Shown here: positions 25,524 through 34,869 of the stretch, piece by piece
Layout: the number at the start of each line of letters is the position of its first letter
How positions within the stretch are numbered: position 1 is the first letter of the stretch
Assembly (NCBI RefSeq): GCF_030929495.1
Contig: NZ_JAVFWN010000006.1
Coordinates: forward strand, 248,001 to 312,000
From: Nocardioides sp. LHD-245
Lineage (GTDB): Bacteria; Actinomycetota; Actinomycetes; Propionibacteriales; Nocardioidaceae
DNA: 64,000 bases
Direction: 5' to 3'
Position numbers and translations under genes: made by a program
Notes under the pieces: generated by a model
Seen by the model: the letters and a program-made list of their open reading frames with translations, nothing else
The model's database searches: none
Told to the model about the DNA's origin: nothing

Positions 25524-28500
25524 ATGGCAGGGCCCATCCGCATCGCCATCCTCGCGAACGGCTCCCAGGCCCGACGCGAGTTCGCCCAGGTCGAGGGCTC
25601 GATGACGCGGTTCCAGTCGTCGGCGGCCAAGGCGGCCAAGCTCGGCGCCGGCGCTCTCGTCCTCGGCGTCGGTGCGTTCGCCAAGAGCGCCGTCGACGCC
25701 GAGAAGCAGTTCTCCACCTCGATGCGGCTCATCCAGGCCAACACGAAGTCCAGCGCAGCCGAGATGGACAAGCTCAACCGACTCGCGCTCAAGCTCGGCG
25801 CGGACACGAGCTTCTCGGCCAGCGAGGCCGCCGATGCGATGCTCGAGCTGTCCAAGGCCGGCCTCGACACCCGGACCATCATGGGTGGCGGCCTGGCCGG
25901 CACGCTGCAGCTCGCCGCGGCCGGCGGCACCGACCTGGCCACCGCCTCCACCATCGCCAGCAACGCGCTGAACACCTTCAACCTCGCGGGCGAGGACATG
26001 GCCTCCGTGTCCGCAGCGCTGGCCGGCGGCGCCAACGCCTCCACCGCCTCTGTCGAGTCCCTCGGCATGGCGCTGCAGCAGGTCGGCCCCGGCGCCACCA
26101 ACGCCGGCCTCTCCCTGCAGGAGACCGTCGCGGCCCTCTCCGCCTTCGACGCCGCCGGCGTGAAGGGCTCGGACGCCGGCACCTCGCTGAAGACCATGCT
26201 GGCCCGGCTGATCCCCTCCACCAAGCAGGCCGCGCTGGAGATGCAGGACCTGGGCCTCAACTTCGTCGACGCCCAGGGCAACTTCAAGTCGCTCACGAAC
26301 ATCGCCGGGCAGCTCAACCGCGCGCTCAAGGACAAGTCCGAGGCCGAGCGCACCGCCGCGCTGACGACCATCTTCGGCTCCGACGCCACCCGGGCCGCCA
26401 CCGTGCTGATGAACGAGGGCGCCAGCGGGATCCGGAAGTACATCCGGGCCACCAAGGACCAGAACGCCGCCCAGGAGCTGGCCAAGGCCCGCATGGACGG
26501 CACCGAGGGCGCGCTGGAGCGGCTCTCCGGCTCCATCGAGACGGCCCAGCTCCGACTCGGCCAGGAGCTCGCCCCCGCGGTGGTGAAGGGCGCTGACCTG
26601 CTCGACGACAAGCTCGTCCCCGCCATCGAGGGTGCGATCGGCGCCGGCCGCGACATCGCCAACGCACTCGCGCCCGCCGCCGACGAGATCACCGAAGCCC
26701 TCGGCAACCTGGCCGGCGAGGGCGAGTCCGTCGGCAAGATCTTCGACGACGTCTTCCTCCCCGCCCTGGAGACCGGCGCCGAGGTCGTCGGCGGCCTGGT
26801 CAACCTGGTCGACGAGATCCCCGGCCCGCTCAAGGAGATCGGTCTCCAGGCAGGCATCGCCGCACTGGTCCTCCCCCGCTTCACCGCCGGCGTCACCAGC
26901 GCCACCACGGCGGTCGGCGGCCACATCACCTCCCTGCGCGTCCTCAAGCTCGAGATGCAGGACACCGCCGCCCGCGCTCGGCTGCTGAGCACGGCCACCA
27001 GCGCCATGGGCGGTGCGATGAAGACCGCCGCCGGCATCGGCGGCATGGTCGCCCTCACCCAAGGCGCCCAGGAGTCGAACGACGCACTCAAGAGCCTGTA
27101 CTCGGTAGCCGGCGGTGCGCTGGCTGGCTTCGCGGTGGGCGGGCCCGTCGGCGCGGTGGTCGGCGGCGTGGGCGGGGCGCTCGCCGCCGTGGCCGGTCGG
27201 AGTGACGAGGCCACGGACGCCGTGCGGGCATCTGCCGAGGCTGCGCGGAACGCGATTGGCGGCTGGGAGGACTACGCCGCCACCCTCGACCAGGTCACTG
27301 GCTCGATCACCCGGCAGACGAGGGTTGAGGCAGCCCAGCGGCTCCAGAAGACCGAGGCGTTCGACCTCGCGCGCTCTCTCGGCATCTCGACCCAGGACCT
27401 GGTCAAGGCGTCGCTCGGCCGCGAGAAGGCATCTGCTCGCGTGCAGGCGGCGCTCCAGGCCGAGATGTACACCACCTCGACCTACGTCGACCAGCTCGGG
27501 AACTGGCACACCACCTCCAGCGCGCTCAACACCGACGCCGCCAAGCTGGCTGGTCTGCTCGGCATCCAGTCCACGGAGATCTCAAAGGCGACCGGTGAGG
27601 TCCAGGACCTGTCGATCGCCTCCGGTGCGCTGAAGAAGGAGCTGAAGGGCGTTCAGGATCGCGGGACCATCGTCACCCGCGTCGAGCGCAAGGGCTTTCC
27701 CGAGACGGAGGAGGCCCTACGCAAGATCCTGCGCGGCATCGAGCTCACCCCCGAGCAGGTGAAGACCACCATCAAGGCGCTGGGTGTCACCGACGCGATC
27801 CGCGATGTCGATCGGTTTGCCGACAGCGTCGCAAACCAGGCGCCGCGGAAGGCCAAGGAGGGCGGCAAGAAGACCGGCAAGGCGATCACCGACGGCGCCA
27901 CCGAGGGGCTCAGCACCACTGCGCTGGAGCGCAAGCTGAAGCTCGGGGTGAAGCAGACCGCTGACGGCGCCAAGGGCCCCGCGGCCCAGGGCGGCGTCGA
28001 CGTCGGCAACGGGCTCGGGTTCGGACTCTGGGGTTCGATGAGCGCGTGGGTCGGGCCGATCCGCGCCAAGGGCTACGAGATGGGCAAGGCTGGCGTCGAC
28101 GGTGCGAAGGCCGGCGCCGCCACGCAGTCCCCCTCGCGGGAGACGATCTGGGTCGGCCGGATGCTGGGCGAGGGCATGGTCGGCGGCATGAACGCCTCGG
28201 CGCCGGCCGTGGAGGTGGCGGGGCGGAAGGTCAGCAAGGCCGCCATCGCAGGGATCCTGTCCGGCCTGACTGACTCGTCCTCGGTGGACGCCGCTCTCGA
28301 TGCGCTGACCAAGCAGATCGAGAAGTCGATCAAGCCGGGCAAGGGCAAGAAGGCACAGCAGCGTGAGGAGAAGCGCGAGAAGGCTGTCCTGAAGGAGCTC
28401 AAGGGGCAGTTCGCGCAGCTGCGTGCGAACGGTGCCGAGTATGACCGGATCAACGGGCTGCTCGGTGAGCGGGTCGAGCAGGAGCAGACGGCCTACGACC

Positions 28501-29309
28501 AGCTGCGCGCCGCCCAGCAGGCGTACAGGGACTACGGCGACGCCATCCGCAACACGATCACGGCAACCGGCGACGTCACCCAGCTGGGCCGGCAGGAGGA
28601 CGGCACCGTCTCCGGCACCGCGCTGATCAACGAGTTCGAGCAGAAGGTCATCAGGGCCGAGCGATTCCAAGACCTGATGCGGCAGCTGGCCGATGACCAG
28701 CTCTCGCAGGCGCAGGTCGAGCAGATGCTCACAGCCGGGCCCGAGGCCGCGCTGGCCACCGCTGAGGCGATCGCAGCCGGCGGCCAGGCATCCATCGACC
28801 AGATGAACCGGCTGCAGGACCGCCTCGTCGCCGCCGGGGGCGTGCTCGGCGACAACATGGCTGCGCGCTACAAGCAGGCCGGAATCGACGCCGCGCAGGG
28901 CCTGGTGAACGGCCTGGAGTCCCAACTGGCCGCGGTCCAGGCCGCAGCCGCAGCCATCGCCGCCGCGCTGACGAACACGGTGAAGATCAAGCTGAAGGTC
29001 AAGTCCCCCTCGCGGGTCTTCCGCGACATCGGCGACGACGTGATGCGCGGCCTCGACATCGGGATCGATGACACGGTCGCCAGCCGAGCCGGCGCCCGGA
29101 CCGCCTCCAGTCTGGTCCGCGGCTTCGGCGACCCGGCGCTGGAGGCCAGGGCGGCGTGGGCCGCGGGCGTGGGCGGCGCCCGCCCGCTCGTCGTGCAGGT
29201 AGAGGGGCGGTTCACGGCGGAGGAGGCGTCGCTGCTGCAGCAGGGCCGGGAGATCGTGATGAAGATCGACTACGCACGGAGCAACGGCGTGATGGCGGCG
29301 ACGTTCTGA
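25524..29309 (+). CDS. tape measure protein
   Basis: A 1261-residue TP901-type tape measure. It fixes tail length and is threaded through the tail tube. An amphipathic N-terminus is followed by the family core (about residues 60-330: GADTSFSASEAADAMLELSK, then ASTIASNALNTFNLAGE). A hydrophobic Gly/Ala-rich segment occurs near residues 500-555, and the C-terminus has the common VKSPSRVFRDIGDDVMRGL signature. The start has an excellent AGGAGGTGA site. A long tape measure indicates a long non-contractile tail. Confidence 0.9.
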   Translation: MAGPIRIAILANGSQARREFAQVEGSMTRFQSSAAKAAKLGAGALVLGVGAFAKSAVDAEKQFSTSMRLIQANTKSSAAEMDKLNRLALKLGADTSFSASEAADAMLELSKAGLDTRTIMGGGLAGTLQLAAAGGTDLATASTIASNALNTFNLAGEDMASVSAALAGGANASTASVESLGMALQQVGPGATNAGLSLQETVAALSAFDAAGVKGSDAGTSLKTMLARLIPSTKQAALEMQDLGLNFVDAQGNFKSLTNIAGQLNRALKDKSEAERTAALTTIFGSDATRAATVLMNEGASGIRKYIRATKDQNAAQELAKARMDGTEGALERLSGSIETAQLRLGQELAPAVVKGADLLDDKLVPAIEGAIGAGRDIANALAPAADEITEALGNLAGEGESVGKIFDDVFLPALETGAEVVGGLVNLVDEIPGPLKEIGLQAGIAALVLPRFTAGVTSATTAVGGHITSLRVLKLEMQDTAARARLLSTATSAMGGAMKTAAGIGGMVALTQGAQESNDALKSLYSVAGGALAGFAVGGPVGAVVGGVGGALAAVAGRSDEATDAVRASAEAARNAIGGWEDYAATLDQVTGSITRQTRVEAAQRLQKTEAFDLARSLGISTQDLVKASLGREKASARVQAALQAEMYTTSTYVDQLGNWHTTSSALNTDAAKLAGLLGIQSTEISKATGEVQDLSIASGALKKELKGVQDRGTIVTRVERKGFPETEEALRKILRGIELTPEQVKTTIKALGVTDAIRDVDRFADSVANQAPRKAKEGGKKTGKAITDGATEGLSTTALERKLKLGVKQTADGAKGPAAQGGVDVGNGLGFGLWGSMSAWVGPIRAKGYEMGKAGVDGAKAGAATQSPSRETIWVGRMLGEGMVGGMNASAPAVEVAGRKVSKAAIAGILSGLTDSSSVDAALDALTKQIEKSIKPGKGKKAQQREEKREKAVLKELKGQFAQLRANGAEYDRINGLLGERVEQEQTAYDQLRAAQQAYRDYGDAIRNTITATGDVTQLGRQEDGTVSGTALINEFEQKVIRAERFQDLMRQLADDQLSQAQVEQMLTAGPEAALATAEAIAAGGQASIDQMNRLQDRLVAAGGVLGDNMAARYKQAGIDAAQGLVNGLESQLAAVQAAAAAIAAALTNTVKIKLKVKSPSRVFRDIGDDVMRGLDIGIDDTVASRAGARTASSLVRGFGDPALEARAAWAAGVGGARPLVVQVEGRFTAEEASLLQQGREIVMKIDYARSNGVMAATF

Positions 29310-32300
29310 TGGCGCGCCAGGAGTTCGCCACGGTTGATGTGCTGCGGCTGGAGGTCGAGACAGACCCGACCGGGCTGGTGAATCTGGTGCAGAACCCCAG
29401 CGGGGAGCTCGGCGGGTGGGGGTGGATTACCAGTACCGCGAACACGAAGGTCGACGGCAGTGCACTGGGCCTGACCTACACGTCGAACGTGATGGGCGCG
29501 TCGTCCTTCACGACCGAGGACATGCCCGTTGCGGCTGGGCAGTACGCCGCGGCGCGGTGGAACGCGCTGTCCGGCACCGTCGGGTTCTTCCGCGCTCGGT
29601 TCGAGTGGATCAACTCGGCCGGTGCGGTGATCAGCATGTCGGCACAGACCGGCTACTTGGCGCAGAACAGCACGGTGGGGAACCTCGGCCCGCAGCTCGC
29701 GCCGGCCGGGACGGTGCGGGCCCGGTTGCGGTTCGACCTGTACAAGACCAACGCGGGGGGGCTCCACACCGGAGCGCACACGTGGAGTCTGCGGGAGGTC
29801 ACGGTCGCGAAGGCCGCGTCGTCGGGCGTGCTGGGTCAGACCCGTACCAACCTGACGCCGAACCCGAGCTTCGAGACCAACACGGACGGCTGGGCCAGCG
29901 GGAGCGGGGCCCTCGTCCGCTCGACGGCCCAGGCGGCGGTCGGGTCGGCGTCGCTGCGCTACACGCAGAGCGTCGCCGGGGTCGGCATCTCGGTGCCGAT
30001 GATGAACCGGATCGCCGTGACCGCCGGTGCCACCTACGCGTTCCAAGGCCGCGTCCGCTCCACCACGACAATCCGGGCCTTTCGGTTCGAGGTGGACTGG
30101 TGGGCGCCCGGCGGCACCGTCCCGGTCTCGCGGTCCTTCGGGTCCGTGATCGGGTCGACCACCAGCGGCTGGACCACGATGACGCTCGTCGCGACGGCGC
30201 CTGCCGGTGCCACCGAGATGGAGGTCACCGTGACCTCCCCCGGCTCGTCGGTCCCCGCCGGGGAGGTGCACGACCTCGACGCCTTCATGATCGAGAAGGC
30301 GTCGACCGTCGGCAGCTACTTCGACTCCGCCACCCCCGATGCCGGAGGCTGGGACTACGCAGCGAACGCGTGGCCGCCGGTGGTGACCACGCGGACGAAT
30401 CGCGTCCCGAACCCGGCTCCGGCATCCACGACTGGCTATGACCCCGGCCCCGGGGTGCTGCTCGGGTTCGAGTCGGGCTGGTTGAAGATCTGGCCTACCG
30501 ACTCGCGCACGGACACATTCGCCTCTGTCGGCGGCGACGCCGGCGCGATGCGGCTCGGCATGGTGGCCGGGAAGACCTACACGGTCTCCGCCGAGATGGT
30601 GGTGTCCAACCACGGGGCCCTCGGGGACCCCACCCGGATCGACTCGGTCGTCGTCCACCACCGCGTCGGAGCCGGCGCCTACACGATCCTCTCCACCGGT
30701 CCCGGGGTCGGGCGGAAGTCGCTCACCTTCACGCTCCCCGCCGGTACCACCGAGGCGTTCGTGCGGCTCTACAACGGAGGCGCCTACTTGTTCCCCAATG
30801 GGTCGGCCTTCTCCGCGTGGCGCGCGGTGATGCTGGAAGAGGCGCCGAGCGCCGGCCCCTACTTCGACGGTTCGACCGCCGACAGCGCCGCGAACTTCAC
30901 CACCTACGACCGCTCCTGGACCGGCACTACGAACGGATCCACGTCCACCGAGACAGCCACCCTCACGCTGCCGTACTCGACCGCCGTCAACAGCAACCTG
31001 GGCTACCTCGATCCGGTCCAGTACCTCAACATCATCGGCGAATCGCACCAGCTGCGCGTCGTGCGCCCGGAGCTCCAGGTCGGCGAACTCGACGCCACGA
31101 TCATCAGCCGCTCCCTCGACCCCGCCGACTCGCCCCTGATCCGCCCCGGCCGCCGTGCCCGCCTCCGCGCGCTCGTGGCCGGCCAGTGGAAGGAGATCAT
31201 CACCGGCAAGCTGCTGTCCGCGAACGTCGAGTACGAGCTGAAGGATCCGTCGGTCCCGAACGAGAAGCGGGCCCGGATCAAGGTCAGCCTGGTCGACGCC
31301 GCCCAGCCGCTCTCGCAGGCCAAGCGCCCTCTCGGCGTGAGCACGATCGCCGAGCTGCCATGGGTGCTCGAAGGCGCCGGGGTGCCGTGGTCGGTCAACG
31401 GCAGCGGCAACCAGGTCCTCACCGCGACTCCGACCACCTTCAACGACAACGCCAGCGCCCTCACCCAGCTCGCGCTGACCCGCGATACCCGGGCCGGGTA
31501 CGCCTGGATCTCACGCCCGGGCGTGGTCAACGCCTGGGACGCCGCGCTGCTGCCGTCCGGATCGCCTCTGGTGCTCGACGAGGCTGCCTACAGCGACCTC
31601 AAGGTGACCTACGGGACCGACGACTGCATCAACGCGGTGTCGATCACCGTGCAGGCCCTCGGCGCCGACGGCGGCAGCACCTCGGAGACGACCTACGGCC
31701 CCTACGAGGACGCGACCTCGATCGCGACCTACGGCAGGTTCCTGAAGGAGTTCACGGTCACCGGGCTGAGCAAGACCCAGGCCGATGCGCTGGCCGCCGC
31801 TGTCCTCGCCGCCAACAAGACACCCACCCGCCGCGTGCGGTCGGTGACGCTGCCCCTCAACACCGTGGCCCGGCTCAACGCGCATGCCCTGATCGACCTC
31901 TACGACGAGGTCCAGGTCGTCAACGGCGAGGTGTCGCTCTCGGACACGCTGCGGGTGACCGGGATCGAGCACAGCATCGAAGCCCGCAAGTGGCTGGTCA
32001 CGCTGACGTTCGCCACCGACGGTGGTGTTGCGTCGCCGATCTTCCAGCCGCCGGTGCAGTCGGGTGTGTCGCCGGACTGTGGGGTGGTCGAGATGTTCGC
32101 GGGCCCGACGTCGAAAATCCCGCCGACGAAGCTGCTGTGCAATGGCGCGTCGTACGCCGTGGCCGACTACCCGTACCTGTTCGCCGTCATCGGCTACACG
32201 CACGGCGGATCCGGGGCGTTCTTCAACGTCCCGAACCTCGTGGACAGGTTCCCGATCGGCGCGGGCACGAAGGCGCTCGCCACCAGCGGCGGGTCGCCGA

Positions 32301-32473
32301 CGACGACGATCGCCGAGGCGAACCTCCCGGCCACGGCCGTGGTCCGAGGCGGCGTCACCTACTACTTCAACCAGCCCGGCGCGGCCGCCGACCGCGCCAC
32401 CAACGGCGGCGGCCAGCCTCTCGACATCATGCCGCCCTGGCGCGCCCTCTACTTCGTCATCCGCGCCGCCTGA
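29309..32473 (+). CDS. fused minor tail / hub protein with C-terminal tail-collar domain
   Basis: A 1054-residue tail-tip protein. The first half has three related carbohydrate-binding-like jelly-roll units beginning NLVQNPSGELGGWGW (about residue 23), TNLTPNPSFETNTDGW (about 183) and TNRVPNPAPASTTGY (about 363); units two and three end with a DSATPDAGG/DGSTADSA-type segment. The middle (about 560-910) is a hub-like region (LQVGELDATIISRSLDP, then VTGIEHSIEARKW). The last about 130 residues are a phage collar domain (LLCNGASYAVADYPYLFAVI). No separate distal tail protein is found, so this chain may supply hub, fibre and receptor binding together. Confidence 0.8.
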   Translation: MARQEFATVDVLRLEVETDPTGLVNLVQNPSGELGGWGWITSTANTKVDGSALGLTYTSNVMGASSFTTEDMPVAAGQYAAARWNALSGTVGFFRARFEWINSAGAVISMSAQTGYLAQNSTVGNLGPQLAPAGTVRARLRFDLYKTNAGGLHTGAHTWSLREVTVAKAASSGVLGQTRTNLTPNPSFETNTDGWASGSGALVRSTAQAAVGSASLRYTQSVAGVGISVPMMNRIAVTAGATYAFQGRVRSTTTIRAFRFEVDWWAPGGTVPVSRSFGSVIGSTTSGWTTMTLVATAPAGATEMEVTVTSPGSSVPAGEVHDLDAFMIEKASTVGSYFDSATPDAGGWDYAANAWPPVVTTRTNRVPNPAPASTTGYDPGPGVLLGFESGWLKIWPTDSRTDTFASVGGDAGAMRLGMVAGKTYTVSAEMVVSNHGALGDPTRIDSVVVHHRVGAGAYTILSTGPGVGRKSLTFTLPAGTTEAFVRLYNGGAYLFPNGSAFSAWRAVMLEEAPSAGPYFDGSTADSAANFTTYDRSWTGTTNGSTSTETATLTLPYSTAVNSNLGYLDPVQYLNIIGESHQLRVVRPELQVGELDATIISRSLDPADSPLIRPGRRARLRALVAGQWKEIITGKLLSANVEYELKDPSVPNEKRARIKVSLVDAAQPLSQAKRPLGVSTIAELPWVLEGAGVPWSVNGSGNQVLTATPTTFNDNASALTQLALTRDTRAGYAWISRPGVVNAWDAALLPSGSPLVLDEAAYSDLKVTYGTDDCINAVSITVQALGADGGSTSETTYGPYEDATSIATYGRFLKEFTVTGLSKTQADALAAAVLAANKTPTRRVRSVTLPLNTVARLNAHALIDLYDEVQVVNGEVSLSDTLRVTGIEHSIEARKWLVTLTFATDGGVASPIFQPPVQSGVSPDCGVVEMFAGPTSKIPPTKLLCNGASYAVADYPYLFAVIGYTHGGSGAFFNVPNLVDRFPIGAGTKALATSGGSPTTTIAEANLPATAVVRGGVTYYFNQPGAAADRATNGGGQPLDIMPPWRALYFVIRAA

Positions 32474-32484
32474 CAGGAGACCCC

Positions 32485-33024
32485 ATGCCCACGTCCCAGA
32501 ACGGCTACCCCGCCCTCGACTCCAGCACCACCGGACCACTCCCCCGACTCCGACGCTGGACCATCCCCGGCACCCACCGCCACCTCCTCCTCCGCGACGG
32601 CGCGGTCGGGTTCCTCCTCGTGTTCCTCGCCTCGTGGTTCCACGGCAAGATCGAGCGGCTCGACCTCGGCGTCTGGGACGAGTGGGGCTGGGCCGCTCGC
32701 CCGATCCGCGGATCTTCGACGATCAGCAACCACGCGTCCGGCACCGCCGCCGACCTCGACGCCACCCGGCACCCCCTCGGCGTCCCCACCCTCGACACCT
32801 TCACGCCCCGGCAGGCCAAGCGGATCCGCCGCAAGCTCCGCTACCGGTTCCTCGGCCTGATCCGGTGGGGCGGCGACTACGCGGGCCGGCCCGACGCCAT
32901 GCACTTCGAGGTCGTCGGCAGCCTCCGCGCCTGCGAGCGCCTCGCCCGGCTGCTGATGAAGACCCGCCGTGGTCGTCGGATCCTCGCTGCCAACCCCGGC
33001 GCCCGCGCCGTCATCAAGTCCTGA
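32485..33024 (+). CDS. endolysin, M15 D,D-/L,D-carboxypeptidase type
   Basis: A 179-residue peptidoglycan peptidase. The zinc motif SNHASGTAADLD supplies His and Asp, and DAMHFEV near the C-terminus the last His; WDEWGWAARPIRG is also typical of the family. There is no separate wall-binding domain and no cleavable signal, so release needs a holin. RBS ACAGGAG precedes the ATG. Confidence 0.85.
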   Translation: MPTSQNGYPALDSSTTGPLPRLRRWTIPGTHRHLLLRDGAVGFLLVFLASWFHGKIERLDLGVWDEWGWAARPIRGSSTISNHASGTAADLDATRHPLGVPTLDTFTPRQAKRIRRKLRYRFLGLIRWGGDYAGRPDAMHFEVVGSLRACERLARLLMKTRRGRRILAANPGARAVIKS

Positions 33025-33045
33025 CCCCCGAGAGGAACCCACCCG

Positions 33046-33408
33046 ATGAAGACCACCAACGCCGTCATCGCCGGCATCGTCGCCTGCTTCGTCACCGTCG
33101 CGATCTGCTCCACCGTCCTGTTCGCCGTCGACGCCCAGTCCGCCGGGGACTTCCTCACCCCGCTACTCGGGTTCGCCGGCACTACCTTCGCGCTCGTCGC
33201 CGGACTCGCGACCGTCGCCCGCAAGCAGGCCGAGACGGACGAAAAGGTCACCTTCCTCGCCAACGGCGGCATGGACTCGAAGGTCCGCGCCGCCGTGGCC
33301 GACCTCCTGCCCGACCACCTGATCAAGCAGGACCCGGAGACCCAGGCGCAGCTGGAGGTTGACCGCGACATCCGCGACGCGGGCCCGGGCGGGACCGGCA
33401 CGCCGTGA
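33046..33408 (+). CDS. probable holin or lysis-region membrane protein
   Basis: A 120-residue protein with two membrane helices in the first 60 residues (AVIAGIVACFVTVAICSTVLF and LLGFAGTTFALVAGLATV) and a charged cytoplasmic tail. It follows the endolysin with an AGAGGAA site, the usual holin neighbourhood. Holin function is by position and topology only. Confidence 0.6.
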   Translation: MKTTNAVIAGIVACFVTVAICSTVLFAVDAQSAGDFLTPLLGFAGTTFALVAGLATVARKQAETDEKVTFLANGGMDSKVRAAVADLLPDHLIKQDPETQAQLEVDRDIRDAGPGGTGTP

Positions 33409-34157
33409 CGCTCGCCCAGGCGGCCGTGCAGGGTCTCGACGCTCTACGGGCCCGGGCGGCGGCTCCCGTCGCCGTCAGCGCCAACCTGCGCGTCCTCCGC
33501 GACCCCGAGGCGGTGCAGGTCGCCGTCCGGAAGCACGCCAAGCTGGGCGCGCAGGTCCTCGCGCTCCAGGAGGCCGGCGGCTACCTCCCCCAGGTCCGCG
33601 GCGTCGCCGAGCACCAGGGGTACCGCGACCCGATCCACGCGCCGGCCGGCGCCGGCCGCGGGATGAACTCCTCGGCGCTCCTGGTCCGCGACGACGTGCC
33701 GGTGCACGCCCAGGGCGTCGCGCTGTCCCGGGCGTCATGGATCGGCCCCCGGGCCGGGATCGTCTGGCCGGGCCGCGGGATCCCGTGGGCCGTCGCCGAC
33801 CTCGACGGACAGCGCACCCTCGTCGCCTCCATTCACGGGCCGACGGGACGCAACGGCGACAACAAGCGCGCGTGGCGGAAGTACATGCGACGACTGCGGC
33901 GTCTGGCGAAGCGCAAGGGCCGGAAGTACCGCGCCAAGGTGCTGTACGTCGGCGACTGGAACTGTCCGGTCGGCGCCCGCGACAAGCGCTCCGTGCGTCG
34001 CCTCCTCGCCAACCGGATCGGCGCCCACGTCGTCAATCCGGGCGCCCGCCCGCCCATCGACTACGCCGTGACCCACCTAGACCTCCGTGGAGAGACCGGG
34101 CCACGCCACGGCTCCGACCACGACTCGATCCGCTTCTACTGGAAGGATTCCCGATGA
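33405..34157 (+). CDS. endonuclease/exonuclease/phosphatase-family protein
   Basis: A 250-residue member of the EEP (DNase I-like) superfamily. Ordered motifs are VSANLRVL (Asn), ALQEAGG (metal Glu), SSALLVRDDV, SIHGP (catalytic His), VGDWNCP (Asp-x-Asn), and GSDHDSIRF (Asp-His) at the end. It is coupled to the membrane protein by GTGA. Phage examples near lysis genes are unstudied; DNA degradation or phosphodiester cleavage is likely, but the substrate is unknown. Confidence 0.75.
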   Translation: MTLAQAAVQGLDALRARAAAPVAVSANLRVLRDPEAVQVAVRKHAKLGAQVLALQEAGGYLPQVRGVAEHQGYRDPIHAPAGAGRGMNSSALLVRDDVPVHAQGVALSRASWIGPRAGIVWPGRGIPWAVADLDGQRTLVASIHGPTGRNGDNKRAWRKYMRRLRRLAKRKGRKYRAKVLYVGDWNCPVGARDKRSVRRLLANRIGAHVVNPGARPPIDYAVTHLDLRGETGPRHGSDHDSIRFYWKDSR

Positions 34158-34331
34158 GCACCAAGATCCTCACCCCGACCGTCCGCCGCTGGATCTACGG
34201 TGTCGCTGATCCACGGTGTCGCGATCGTCGCGTTCGCCGTGCTGGTCTTCTATGGCGTCATCGACCCCGAGGCGTCACCACTGCTGGCCGCGCTGGTCCT
34301 GGCGATCCTCAACGTCCCTAGCGACGAGTAG
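34154..34331 (+). pseudogene. frameshifted small membrane protein
   Basis: The ATG overlaps the nuclease stop. The frame begins STKILTPTVRRWIYGVA and then becomes arginine-rich nonsense ending at 34321. A 10-bp repeat, ACGGTGTCGC, occurs at 34197-34206 and again at 34213-34222; removing one 16-bp unit restores a 53-residue protein with a membrane helix (IVAFAVLVFYGVI) and a second one, ending at 34331. So a short duplication has very likely broken the gene. The intact form resembles small membrane proteins of actinophage lysis regions. Confidence 0.7.
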
Positions 34332-34333
34332 CC

Positions 34334-34639
34334 ATGGCCCACTCGCCCCATCGCCGCTGGAAGGGCTGCTGCCTGATGTGCGCCGCGCGAGTCCGCGGCG
34401 ACGGGCGCGGCAAGTACCCCATCTCCACACAGCGACGCCTTGGCCGGAAGCGCCGGTTCAAGCAAGCGCGTCGAAGGCGACGAGTAGCCATGCTCGCCGC
34501 CGCGGTCCGCGAGCTCCCCGGCATCCTCCTCGGCCCGCTCCTCTGCCGGGTCCGTGGTCACCGCTGGCACGTCTGGACCCACCACGCGGCACCGTCGCTG
34601 CGGATCTGCATCCGCTGCGGTCACAACGGCCGGGGCTAG
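34334..34639 (+). CDS. small basic protein with C-terminal zinc-like motif
   Basis: A 101-residue, very basic protein. The N-terminal half is arginine/lysine-rich with CCLMC; the second half, after an internal Met, has a hydrophobic helix and then CRVRGHRWHVW...CIRCGH, a likely zinc site. The words GCGACGAGTAGCCATG occur both at the true start (about 34321) and at the internal Met (about 34478), so the second half could be a separate small gene or the result of a duplication. Confidence 0.45.
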   Translation: MAHSPHRRWKGCCLMCAARVRGDGRGKYPISTQRRLGRKRRFKQARRRRRVAMLAAAVRELPGILLGPLLCRVRGHRWHVWTHHAAPSLRICIRCGHNGRG

Positions 34640-34782
34640 CCCCGGCGTGGCGCCATCGTCGCGCCGAGCGCCACCAGCGCCGCGAGCACCGCGGCCAGCA
34701 CCAGCGCCCACGCGTCGTACCGCGCGAGCAGGACCCACCCCACGACACCAGAGCCGACGACGGTCGCGAGCCACAGCTTCAT
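34636..34782 (-). CDS. 48-residue two-helix membrane protein
   Basis: A complete minus-strand frame, ATG to TAG, giving MKLWLATVVGSGVVGWVLL then a short turn and a second helix ALVLAAVLAALVALGATM with a basic end. Its stop overlaps the stop of the converging plus-strand gene by three bases, a common phage arrangement. Small prophage membrane proteins in this position can act in superinfection exclusion; that is only a possibility here. Confidence 0.5.
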   Translation of the reverse strand: MKLWLATVVGSGVVGWVLLARYDAWALVLAAVLAALVALGATMAPRRG

Positions 34783-34828
34783 GGCCGTGACCCTACGACG
34801 CCCGTCCGGCCACCGGTGGTGAAACGAC

Positions 34829-34864
34829 AGAGCCCGCCCGCCTCTTCGGAGACGGGCGGGCTCT
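34829..34864. terminator. strong bidirectional terminator
   Basis: A perfect 12-bp stem, AGAGCCCGCCCG at 34829-34840 and CGGGCGGGCTCT at 34853-34864, with a 12-base loop. CCGCCGTTTTA follows on the plus strand and GTCGTTTC on the minus strand. It separates the late genes from the minus-strand lysogeny operon and would also end a transcript through the repeat array next to it. Confidence 0.8.
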
Positions 34865-34869
34865 CCGCC

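Noticed and set aside
34478..34639. Separate gene starting at the internal Met of the 101-residue basic protein
   Set aside because: The start context repeats that of the upstream gene, but the frame is continuous and no independent ribosome-binding site is seen.
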